Source: Bdellovibrionales bacterium
Lineage (GTDB): Bacteria > Bdellovibrionota > Bdellovibrionia > Bdellovibrionales > UBA1609
Direction of reading: 5' to 3'
Assembly: GCA_020435085.1 (NCBI GenBank)
Contig: JAGRAB010000122.1
Coordinates: 1 to 11,665, forward strand
DNA length: 11,665 nt
Below the pieces are notes generated by a model, which made no database searches, was not told where the DNA came from, and saw nothing but the letters and a program-made list of their open reading frames with translations. Positions 1 through 6,251 of this stretch are shown piece by piece (position 1 is the first letter of the stretch; every line of letters begins with the position of its first letter). Position numbers and translations under genes: made by a program.

Positions 1-144
1 AAAACAGTGACTTACTCAAAACATGAGTCCGTTGCCATTTTAGATGCGATCAAAAAACAAAAATTAGATTTTATCTTTTTCCAAGGAGCCCAACATGGAA
101 TTACAAATAGTCACAGATATCCCACGCAAGCCGCCATTTGTTAA
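1..144 (+). CDS. Possible 3' end of an upstream gene (partial)
   Basis: Reading frame 1 is open from the window edge to a TAA at 142-144; the other two + frames stop within the first 26 bases. The roughly 47 residues include a stretch (ESVAILDAIKKQKLDFIFF) whose amphipathic helix followed by a hydrophobic strand resembles helix 2/strand 3 of a response-regulator receiver domain, but the usual phospho-acceptor Asp after the strand is absent. The frame would overlap the next gene by 50 bases, which is long for a genuine overlap, so the real end of the upstream gene may lie elsewhere. I do not assign a function. Confidence 0.3.
   Translation, partial: KTVTYSKHESVAILDAIKKQKLDFIFFQGAQHGITNSHRYPTQAAIC
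83..88 (+). promoter_or_regulatory. Ribosome binding site of the OlsB-type gene
   Basis: AAGGAG lies six bases before the ATG at 95. It supports this start for the acyltransferase even though an open frame from upstream overlaps it. Confidence 0.75.
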
Positions 145-931
145 AAATATAAAAAATCGATGGATTGATTTAAAAATACGAAAATTTCAACCTAAAGTAC
201 GATTTGAAATTCCTTTTAATAAATACTTAATTAAAACTGTCGACTCTCCGTTTGAATTACGCGAAGTCTTAAAGTTGAGAAAATATGTATTTTTTGAAGA
301 TGGTATCGCTCATGACAACTTCGAGCTTTATGACTTTGATAAGTACGATCTTTTGGGCGATCATGTCGTCATCAAAAATCAAGAGTCGGGAAAAATTGTT
401 GGTACTTACCGAATTATGTGTACTCATTTTACTGATGATTTTTATTCAGAAAATGAATTTACTATCCAAAATTTTCTCAATAAACCTGGAGTCAAAATTG
501 AATTGGGCCGTGCCTGCATTGAACCCGAACATCGCAATGGAGCTACAATCGCTCTTATCTGGAAAGGTTTGGCTCGATTTGCCATCCTCGTTGGAGCCCG
601 CTACATGTTTGGGTGTGCAAGTCTCTCGACCATAAACTCCTACCTTGCTCACGAAATTATGCGTGAACTCGATCGACAAGGCCATACAGACCACAGTTAT
701 GACATTTATGTCAGACCTGAATTTTCAGCAGGACAAATTTATTATAATTCAGGACTGCTGACTCAAGATAATATTGAAAGCTCTATTCCTCCTCTTTTGA
801 GGTCCTATATTTCGGCTGGCGCGAAAGTATTAGGTGGACCTGCTTTCGATGATCAATTTCAGTGCTCCGACGTTTTCACAGTTATCGATTTAGCAAATAT
901 GAATGAAAAGTATCGTCGCCGATATTTTTAA
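95..931 (+). CDS. olsB: OlsB-type GNAT N-acyltransferase (probable ornithine acyl-ACP N-acyltransferase)
   Basis: This cytoplasmic or membrane-peripheral enzyme is predicted to move a 3-hydroxyacyl chain from acyl carrier protein to the alpha-amino group of an amino acid. The classical substrate is ornithine, giving lyso-ornithine lipid. The 278 residues carry the landmarks of the Acetyltransf_5/OlsB family: LRKYVFFED at about 61-69, GTYRIM at 103-108, ELGRACIEPEHRNG at 136-149, MFGCAS at 171-176, PPLLRSYI at 232-239 and GGPAFDDQF at 247-255 just before a conserved SDVFTV. The length is usual for the family. A PlsC-type acyltransferase follows after 12 bases and then an arginase, which favours ornithine as substrate. 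Related members of this fold acylate glycine or other amines, so the amino acid is inferred from context and not seen in the sequence. Confidence 0.8.
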   Translation: MELQIVTDIPRKPPFVKNIKNRWIDLKIRKFQPKVRFEIPFNKYLIKTVDSPFELREVLKLRKYVFFEDGIAHDNFELYDFDKYDLLGDHVVIKNQESGKIVGTYRIMCTHFTDDFYSENEFTIQNFLNKPGVKIELGRACIEPEHRNGATIALIWKGLARFAILVGARYMFGCASLSTINSYLAHEIMRELDRQGHTDHSYDIYVRPEFSAGQIYYNSGLLTQDNIESSIPPLLRSYISAGAKVLGGPAFDDQFQCSDVFTVIDLANMNEKYRRRYF

Positions 932-943
932 TAAGGAGAATTT

Positions 944-1765
944 ATGCGGCCCATTTTTGCTATTGTTAAAATAACTTCCGTCTTGTTTTTTATCGTCGTT
1001 TTTTTGATGCTTTCGGGCGGCCTTGGCTTGATGATTTCCTCTCGCTGGAAATTAACAAAATACCGTAGTTATTTAATTTCATTTTTTTTATTTTTTTGTC
1101 GTTTTATTCTTGGGATAAAAACTCAGTTTAAGGGTGAATCTTTAGATGCGAGTTCACATCTCTATGTAAGCAATCATCTTTCTTATTTGGATATTTTGGT
1201 GCTCTCATCACAAATTCCGTCGAGCTATGTGACATCAGTTGAAATCAAAGAAACTCCCTTTCTTGGAGCCATCGTTCGCGCCGCTGGATGTCTTTTTGTT
1301 GAAAGGCGCGATAAAAGCAACCTTGAAAATGAAATTTCAGAACTCACCGAAGCCTTAGCCAACGGGCTAAATGTAACAATATTTCCTGAAGCAACAAGTA
1401 CGAATGGCGACCAAGTCTTAAGATTTCGTCGTCCACTTTATAATGCGGCTATAAAAAGTAAAAAAAATGTCGTTCCTCTCTGTATCAACTATCAAAGTAT
1501 TGATAAAAAGCCCATAGACACTCTTAATCGCGATCATGTTTTTTGGTATGGGAGCATGAGTTTTTTACCGCATTTATGGTCAGTTTCATTACATCGAAAA
1601 ATTGACGTCGATGTAACAGTTTTAGATGCCATAATGCCCACACCAAAGATCACGGCACAACACCTTTCTGAGATAAGTCACCAAAAAGTGAGCAGTACAT
1701 ACAAGGCACCTCGCTTAGTTACACAAAATCATTCTCATGGCATTTTTAAGGAGGAATTTATATGA
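944..1765 (+). CDS. olsA: PlsC/OlsA-type 1-acyl O-acyltransferase (probable lyso-ornithine lipid acyltransferase)
   Basis: This membrane-associated acyltransferase would attach a second fatty acid through an ester bond to the hydroxyl of lyso-ornithine lipid. A lysophosphatidate acyltransferase (PlsC) role is the alternative. Hydrophobic segments at about 8-32 and 42-57 are likely membrane anchors. The HX4D catalytic box is NHLSYLD with H78 and D83. GCLFVERRDKSN at 115-126 is the second block. The FPEGT block reads FPEATSTNG at 148-156, so the usual Gly is Ala. The following Asn-Gly and later PLCINY resemble OlsA proteins (FPEGTSSDG type) more than housekeeping PlsC. A good AAGGAG precedes the ATG. 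The last codons, encoding KEEFI, contain the AAGGAGG ribosome site of the arginase gene, so the two are translationally coupled. Confidence 0.78.
   Translation: MRPIFAIVKITSVLFFIVVFLMLSGGLGLMISSRWKLTKYRSYLISFFLFFCRFILGIKTQFKGESLDASSHLYVSNHLSYLDILVLSSQIPSSYVTSVEIKETPFLGAIVRAAGCLFVERRDKSNLENEISELTEALANGLNVTIFPEATSTNGDQVLRFRRPLYNAAIKSKKNVVPLCINYQSIDKKPIDTLNRDHVFWYGSMSFLPHLWSVSLHRKIDVDVTVLDAIMPTPKITAQHLSEISHQKVSSTYKAPRLVTQNHSHGIFKEEFI
1748..1754 (+). promoter_or_regulatory. Ribosome binding site of arginase inside olsA
   Basis: AAGGAGG, a near-consensus site, lies seven bases before the ATG at 1762 and within the last codons of the upstream gene. With the ATGA start/stop overlap it indicates translational coupling. 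Confidence 0.85.
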
Positions 1766-2685
1766 GAAATCAATTCAACGCTCTCGAAAAAATAAAACCG
1801 TCTCCGTCATCTCATTATTTTCCTGAACTCAATATTATCACCGCGGAAATTCATCAGGGCCAGTCAAAACAAGGGGTGCGAAAAGGTGGGAATGAGCTAC
1901 TTAAAAATTACCTCATTAAAAATTTAGCTTCAAAATATTTTGATATTAAAAACTATAATGGTTCAGAAGCTCGATTCCCGAAACTAACACGTAAAAATCA
2001 TCCGTATTTTCATTTATTCAAAACGACAAAAAAAGTTGTGAACGAACTTTCTCAGACACTGATTTTAGGGGGCGATCATAGCCTTTCTTTGGCAACCCTT
2101 CCCGCTATTCAATCCCATTACTCAAACCTAAAAGTTTTATGGGTTGATGCCCATGGGGATATCAATACACCACATACTTCACCGTCGGGTCACCTCCACG
2201 GAATGCCAGTAGCAGGGTTACTTGGGTTATTTCCATTAGCAAAAGAACCTGGCTGGGAATGGTTTCGCCCCTGTTTGAACCCCGAAGACATTGTTTATGT
2301 AGGGGTGAGAGATCTTGATTGGGGTGAAAAAAGAATTATTGAAAGTCATGGGATTCGTGTTTATACCGCCGAAGACGTAAAAACTTTGGGGATGACCTCT
2401 GTAATTACAGCAGCACTCAATGAATTGAATCCTGATGGCATGCACCCTCTTCATGTAAGTTTTGATGTGGATAGTTTAGACCCGAGATTTGCTCCAGCAA
2501 CAGGCCTTCACGTTCCCAATGGGTTAACTTTGCAAGAGGCCATTGATCTGGCTTCCTATGTAAAATCCACTCAAAATTTGGTGTCATTAGAAGTTGTCGA
2601 GTTCAACCCGGACTCTGCCAAATTCCCGTTTGAAGTGTCTCTCACCCGCTCCTGCCTCGAACGCATCATCCAAAACTTCCTCTAA
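1762..2685 (+). CDS. rocF: Arginase
   Basis: Hydrolyses L-arginine to L-ornithine and urea with a binuclear manganese centre. All metal ligands are visible: H106 in GGDHSL, D129, H131 and D133 in DAHGDIN, and D235 and D237 in SFDVDSLDP. H146 in SGHLHG matches the catalytic His of arginases, D184/D186 in VRDLD match the substrate-amine site, and E280 in VVEFNP matches the guanidinium-binding Glu. The DAHGDIN...SGHLHG arrangement and 307-residue length fit arginase better than agmatinase. The start overlaps the acyltransferase stop (ATGA), so ornithine production is coupled to two ornithine-lipid type acyltransferases. The TAA stop is the first base triplet of an inverted repeat that encloses ridA. 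General arginine catabolism is the competing explanation. Confidence 0.92.
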   Translation: MRNQFNALEKIKPSPSSHYFPELNIITAEIHQGQSKQGVRKGGNELLKNYLIKNLASKYFDIKNYNGSEARFPKLTRKNHPYFHLFKTTKKVVNELSQTLILGGDHSLSLATLPAIQSHYSNLKVLWVDAHGDINTPHTSPSGHLHGMPVAGLLGLFPLAKEPGWEWFRPCLNPEDIVYVGVRDLDWGEKRIIESHGIRVYTAEDVKTLGMTSVITAALNELNPDGMHPLHVSFDVDSLDPRFAPATGLHVPNGLTLQEAIDLASYVKSTQNLVSLEVVEFNPDSAKFPFEVSLTRSCLERIIQNFL

Positions 2686-2740
2686 AAAAAGTACCTGCTT
2701 CCTTTTTACAACCACAATGCGTTAGGAGTTGAGAATGAAA
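2683..2740 (+). repeat. Inverted repeat flanking ridA, copy A
   Basis: This segment, read on the + strand, matches copy B (3173-3231) read on the - strand: 50 of 59 alignment columns are identical, with one gap in the A-tract. It begins at the TAA stop of arginase and contains an A-tract, the core GTACCTGCTTCCTTTTT, CCACAA, a TAGGAG ribosome-site sequence and ATGAAA. The identity stops after the ATGAAA. The ATG here opens only a 60-codon frame antisense to ridA. Copy A is therefore a second, apparently unused copy of the ridA leader pointing into the 3' end of ridA. Confidence 0.9.
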
Positions 2741-2764
2741 ACAGGGCAAAATCATCTTTGGAGT

Positions 2765-3178
2765 TTAATTCGGTTTATACGCAATACACTTAAGCTCTAC
2801 GCAAATCGGAGTGGGCAAGCAATTCACTTCAACTGTTGTCCGCGTCGGACCAATTTCTGCAAAGTAACGGCCGTATACTTTATTAAATTTATGAAAATCA
2901 TCTGCCATGCTGGTTAAGAAACACGTGACATCGACAACATCATTTAACGATGCACCAGCCTCTTCTAAAACAGTTTTAATATTTTCTATTGTAGATTCTG
3001 TTTGTATTTCAATGTCATGAGCCACCACATTGCCTTCGGCATCTGTAAATGTCCCAGGGATATTATGAGTATCTGGCCTTCTCGGACCCATACCTGAGAC
3101 AAAAATAAAGTCACCCACACGCCTTGCATGAGGATATGGTCCTACTGGAGGAGGTGCTTTTTTTGATTCAACTTTCAT
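2765..3178 (-). CDS. amnD: RidA-family 2-aminomuconate deaminase (AmnD/NbaF-like)
   Basis: Predicted to hydrolyse the enamine/imine group of 2-aminomuconate to 4-oxalocrotonate and ammonia in the cytoplasm, as a trimer. The 137 residues have the RidA fold landmarks: GPYPHARRVGDFIFVSG at 13-29, the helix ESTIENIKTVLEEAG at 61-75, and the active-site arginine R113 in GPTRTTVEV with E128 in CVELKCIAY. The RRPD segment and GPTRTTV wording resemble AmnD-type deaminases rather than general RidA. I start at the ATG at 3178, six bases after an AGGAG, instead of an in-frame TTG two codons upstream that lies only four bases from that site. It is the last gene of the catabolic operon, and 50 bases of inverted-repeat spacer separate it from the asparaginase-like gene. 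A housekeeping RidA role is possible but less likely here. Confidence 0.8.
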   Translation of the reverse strand: MKVESKKAPPPVGPYPHARRVGDFIFVSGMGPRRPDTHNIPGTFTDAEGNVVAHDIEIQTESTIENIKTVLEEAGASLNDVVDVTCFLTSMADDFHKFNKVYGRYFAEIGPTRTTVEVNCLPTPICVELKCIAYKPN

Positions 3179-3231
3179 TTCCAACTCCTAGCGCGTTGTG
3201 GCGCAAAAAAGGAAGCAGGTACCTTTTTTTA
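3173..3231 (-). repeat. Inverted repeat flanking ridA, copy B (ridA leader)
   Basis: On the - strand this runs from the TAA stop of the asparaginase-like gene through the AAAAAAAGG-TACCTGCTT-CCTTTTTT segment and a GCGC-CACAAC-GCGC mini-hairpin to the ridA ribosome site (AGGAG at 3185-3189) and its first two codons. It is the mirror copy of 2683-2740. The A7GG/CCT6 halves can form a stem of about eight pairs with a nine-base loop on either strand. That stem could act as a weak bidirectional terminator or a processing site. Confidence 0.9.
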
Positions 3232-4305
3232 AAAGTACCAGCGATCGTGGTCAGGATCCCATTCGTCCCACGTGTCGATGCTTTCAAGTTTATTCAAATA
3301 ATTTTCAGGAACAATTCCTGGAACCAAAAATGCTTTTTGTCGTTTGAGTGGATAAGGATTTCGCAGCTCAAAACCAAGAACACCTAAAATCCCTCGAGCA
3401 ACATACCAAGTCGCTTGCGGGTTCCAACCATGAGCTATTTTAATTACGACACCAAGTCCATCCGGAAAATCTTTATGTGCAATGGCAAGACCTAAGAGTC
3501 CATCAGCTCCCTCTTTGGCAATCACTTGTCCATGACAAGACTTCATGATTGTCGTATCGAGCCGATTAAAACCACCGACCAAATCAGGCTCTCTCACCAT
3601 AGCTTCCCAAATCCAGTCTTCGTTGCGATTTTTAGCCAGTCCCGCATAGCATCGACCCAGCTCATTTACAGTCATGGCCACTGTAGGCAAACCATCACCG
3701 TCTCTTGCGATTTTTAAGGGTTCAAAATCTTCACCGACGTAACGTTGAACCACTTTCATATATTCTTTAAATACATTATGAGAAGGTAATGTGTACCCAA
3801 CTCGACTCCAACCTTTAAGTCGACACCCTTTCAAGATAGCTGCATGATGCCCGCTGGAGTTATTGTACCACCTACGAGGACGACGCACCTGACGACCAAA
3901 CTGTACGAGTGGCAAATCTAAAGGCGTTTGCATAAGTCCCCACTCAGACTCTGCAAGAAGAGCTTGAGCTGCTGCCACATGTTCGGCCGTTCCATTGTGA
4001 GAAGCTACACTAATGGCTTTCTGTTTCCAATCCGTACAGCTCTCTAACTCTTTTGCAAAAACTTTTATATACAATGGCTTCATCATCGAACGTCCGTAAC
4101 AAAGCACATTTCCACCAAAAGAATGAATTTTTTGCGTTCCCGAATACCATGCAATGGCTCCATGAATAGTATTTTCACTCACGCCATTGCGCCGATAATC
4201 CACCAGCGGTTCCCACTCAACATCTCGTCCCGTAGGAATGCGTGCTTCTTTTTCACCAAAAGGACTTGATGGATAAACGTCCTTTTCGTCAAAGTTCAAT
4301 TTCAT
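3229..4305 (-). CDS. Asparaginase-II-family (AnsA/ReAV-like) protein with altered metal site
   Basis: The 358 residues align in outline with the Rhizobium-type L-asparaginase II family (Pfam Asparaginase_II), which has a serine-beta-lactamase-like fold. Visible landmarks are SMMK (S73, K76) for the SxxK tandem, SHNG with S102, NNSSGHHAAIL at 148-158, DGDGLPT at 202-208, LVGGFNRLDT at 242-251 and AKEGADGLLGLA at 263-274 with K264. In characterised members, as I recall them, zinc is held by the Cys and Lys of CSGKHAG and the Cys of DGCG. Here these are S150, H153 and D204, with the same 54-residue spacing, so the site is rebuilt. The start overlaps the dioxygenase alpha stop (ATGA). The gene lies between dioxygenase and deaminase, so its substrate is probably an amide or enamine from aminophenol breakdown. 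This is inference; function is unassigned. Confidence 0.8.
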   Translation of the reverse strand: MKLNFDEKDVYPSSPFGEKEARIPTGRDVEWEPLVDYRRNGVSENTIHGAIAWYSGTQKIHSFGGNVLCYGRSMMKPLYIKVFAKELESCTDWKQKAISVASHNGTAEHVAAAQALLAESEWGLMQTPLDLPLVQFGRQVRRPRRWYNNSSGHHAAILKGCRLKGWSRVGYTLPSHNVFKEYMKVVQRYVGEDFEPLKIARDGDGLPTVAMTVNELGRCYAGLAKNRNEDWIWEAMVREPDLVGGFNRLDTTIMKSCHGQVIAKEGADGLLGLAIAHKDFPDGLGVVIKIAHGWNPQATWYVARGILGVLGFELRNPYPLKRQKAFLVPGIVPENYLNKLESIDTWDEWDPDHDRWYF

Positions 4306-4317
4306 ACATCGGCTCCT
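4302..4317 (-). promoter_or_regulatory. Alpha/asparaginase-like junction: ribosome site and ATGA overlap
   Basis: AGGAG (at 4313-4317) lies seven bases before the ATG at 4305, which overlaps the alpha stop. It matches the beta/alpha junction except at two wobble positions, indicating translational coupling of three consecutive genes. Confidence 0.85.
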
Positions 4318-5333
4318 GAAAAAGGATTGGGTTCTGAATTGCTTTGCATATCACTATTCGAGCCCAAAACGTTGCGTTCACCTTTGTACGAATCCAAATC
4401 ATCTTCATCAAACTCTAAATCTCGTGCCGCTTTATTTGCGGGAGTTAACCCCACAACAGCGGCTCCCGTTCCGCATACCGGTTGGTATTCATAAATTTTC
4501 CCCGTGTAGAGATTATTTTGCCCCATCACTGCCGATAACCACCAAAACGGTTTAAAGCTTGTCACCTTTGGAATTCGTGCCTCTTTATGAAACTGTCTTG
4601 AAAGTTGAGAGACATCTTCGAGTCGTCCTTCTCCTAAAAATTCTAAAAACTTAAGATTCCACTCTTGATCTTTTTTGGAGTGAATATGATCATCCTTTGG
4701 TGCTACGTGCTCAGTGTGCAATCGGTTTGAAAGTGAAGTAATAGAAACCACAGCTGCTTTCTTCCCTGTTTTTTCCAGAGCATCTCGCACCGCTTTGCCG
4801 TAAACCACCGTTTCAGCGCGATCGGAATAAATATTTGATGAAACAATCACGACCGGCAAACGATTATTTGGATTGATTAATTTCAACACCACCACGGAAC
4901 CGGTATCAATAGGAAATCCATGATAATCAATCAAGCGAGATGTTAGACCTCGATTTTTACAAGATTCATTGAGTGCTTTTGCAAAATCAACATCCATTTT
5001 AAATTTATAGGGAATTGAACCCAAGGCATGAAACTGATCGTCCACGTGCACCCACTCAGGCTCTGGGCGTGCTTGAATTTGATGACCAATAATACTTGGC
5101 CAGTAAGTGCTATAAAGAACTAAAACGTCAGCTTCAGAACTTTCAATATCTTTTTTTACTTCATCAAAGGCATTTCGAATTTTCAACCAGCCAGGATTTG
5201 CCTCAGGAGTGAGTAACAAATGCGGTAACCCCGGGAGCACATAACCTTTAACAACCACATCTTCTCGATTTGCAGAAGTTGTTTCATCTTTTTGGTTTTT
5301 ATCTTTTTTGTTTTCTATTTGCACATCACTCAT
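4302..5333 (-). CDS. amnA: Extradiol dioxygenase alpha (structural) subunit, 2-aminophenol 1,6-dioxygenase type
   Basis: LigB-fold protein predicted to pair with the neighbouring beta subunit in an alpha2-beta2 enzyme. It lines up with the beta subunit block by block but has lost two iron-binding histidines and the acid-base histidine: LPGLPHLLL has G35 where beta has H15, LVLYSTYW has Y74 for H61, and SITSLSNRLH has N203 for H197. The equivalent of the Glu ligand, E251, remains. This is the pattern of the non-catalytic alpha chain of aminophenol dioxygenase. At 343 residues it is longer than the roughly 270 I expect. The extra length is a charged N-terminus (1-25) and an acidic, Ser/Asn-rich tail (about 305-343). 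It overlaps both neighbours by ATGA. The exact aromatic substrate cannot be read from this subunit. Confidence 0.82.
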   Translation of the reverse strand: MSDVQIENKKDKNQKDETTSANREDVVVKGYVLPGLPHLLLTPEANPGWLKIRNAFDEVKKDIESSEADVLVLYSTYWPSIIGHQIQARPEPEWVHVDDQFHALGSIPYKFKMDVDFAKALNESCKNRGLTSRLIDYHGFPIDTGSVVVLKLINPNNRLPVVIVSSNIYSDRAETVVYGKAVRDALEKTGKKAAVVSITSLSNRLHTEHVAPKDDHIHSKKDQEWNLKFLEFLGEGRLEDVSQLSRQFHKEARIPKVTSFKPFWWLSAVMGQNNLYTGKIYEYQPVCGTGAAVVGLTPANKAARDLEFDEDDLDSYKGERNVLGSNSDMQSNSEPNPFSGADV

Positions 5334-5345
5334 ACGTCAGCTCCT
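5330..5345 (-). promoter_or_regulatory. Beta/alpha junction: ribosome site and ATGA overlap
   Basis: On the - strand an AGGAG (at 5341-5345) sits seven bases before the alpha-subunit ATG, which overlaps the beta stop. The same 16-base pattern AGGAGCYGAYGTATGA recurs at the next junction (4302-4317). Both encode a terminal Gly-Ala-Asp-Val. Confidence 0.85.
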
Positions 5346-6232
5346 TGATTGAGATGATCCCATTCCACAACGGCGTTTCCAGTTCCGATCACAGTTCCAT
5401 AGCCATGAAGAGTGGCTGGATAATCGGGAAGATCTAATGCACTGAGCATCCAAGAGAGTGACCCGCCGTCAGTTTCGGCAGTGGCCTGCTCGGTGAAGTC
5501 ACTCATAATATCAATCACCTCTTGAGTTTTTCCTTTGCGAAAAAGGTCAATCATTCGCATATCCCAGAGATATTGATTGTGATTATTAATATGTTCTTTC
5601 GACATATCTTCTACAATAGGGCTTTCTTTCACAAAATGTCGATGAGAGAGCGAATTGCTTGCTAATAGCACAGCTCGTTTTCCACTGGCTTCGACGGCCT
5701 TTTTTGTTGCCTGCCCTAACTTCATCATTGTTGCTTGCATGACATCCATATTAAAATAGCGAGCTCCTCCATTTGAGGAGATTCCTACGATAGGCTTGTC
5801 CCAGCTGGGGTTTGTCATATGCCCACTAACAATTGTTCCGTAGTCGACTCGGTAATCAGGATTTCGCATCATTTCTGTAACCATCCCTAATTTTTGTGCT
5901 TCATCATGAATCGCTTCAGCCAATTCAACATCGACTTTTAAATCATAGGAAAACCGAAAGAGATTCGGAAAAATTGGATCCACTGAAAGACCTTTAAATT
6001 TTTCGACTCCTAGAAAGTGAGTTCCCACTTGTGTGCGCCAATGAGGAGAGTGAATAATTAATACGTCGTAGTCTTTTTTCTCTAAACTTTTTCGAAGACG
6101 CTCGTAGCCCCATCGTAAGGTCTCCCACCCACATTCAGACCGTGGTTCATTTTGTGGTGGATTTTCTGCATACACCAAATGTGGAGGGTGAGGTGCAAGA
6201 GCTCCTGCAATTATTTGCCCCTTCTTTGCCAT
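5330..6232 (-). CDS. amnB: Extradiol dioxygenase beta (catalytic) subunit, 2-aminophenol 1,6-dioxygenase type
   Basis: Class III (LigB-superfamily) ring-cleaving dioxygenase that uses Fe(II) and O2 to open an ortho-aminophenol between C1 and C6, giving 2-aminomuconate 6-semialdehyde. The 300 residues hold the expected iron ligands H15 (LAPHPPHL), H61 (LIIHSPHW) and E253 (ATAETDGG), and an acid-base H197 (SNSLSHRHF), at nearly the same positions as in described aminophenol dioxygenase beta chains. The ATG at 6232 has an AAAGGAAGAAG site upstream, and 19 bases separate it from the dehydrogenase stop. Pairing with a degenerate alpha chain, an ALDH8-type dehydrogenase and a RidA deaminase favours 2-aminophenol or a substituted relative such as 3-hydroxyanthranilate. 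A protocatechuate-like substrate is less likely. Confidence 0.85.
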   Translation of the reverse strand: MAKKGQIIAGALAPHPPHLVYAENPPQNEPRSECGWETLRWGYERLRKSLEKKDYDVLIIHSPHWRTQVGTHFLGVEKFKGLSVDPIFPNLFRFSYDLKVDVELAEAIHDEAQKLGMVTEMMRNPDYRVDYGTIVSGHMTNPSWDKPIVGISSNGGARYFNMDVMQATMMKLGQATKKAVEASGKRAVLLASNSLSHRHFVKESPIVEDMSKEHINNHNQYLWDMRMIDLFRKGKTQEVIDIMSDFTEQATAETDGGSLSWMLSALDLPDYPATLHGYGTVIGTGNAVVEWDHLNQGADV

Positions 6233-6251
6233 AAATGCTTCTTCCTTTCGT

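Noticed and set aside
2735..2917. A 60-codon + strand frame starting at the ATG of repeat copy A with a good TAGGAG site.
   Set aside because: Past the repeat it is entirely antisense to the well-supported ridA gene and has no protein-like features. The start signal is explained by the inverted repeat.
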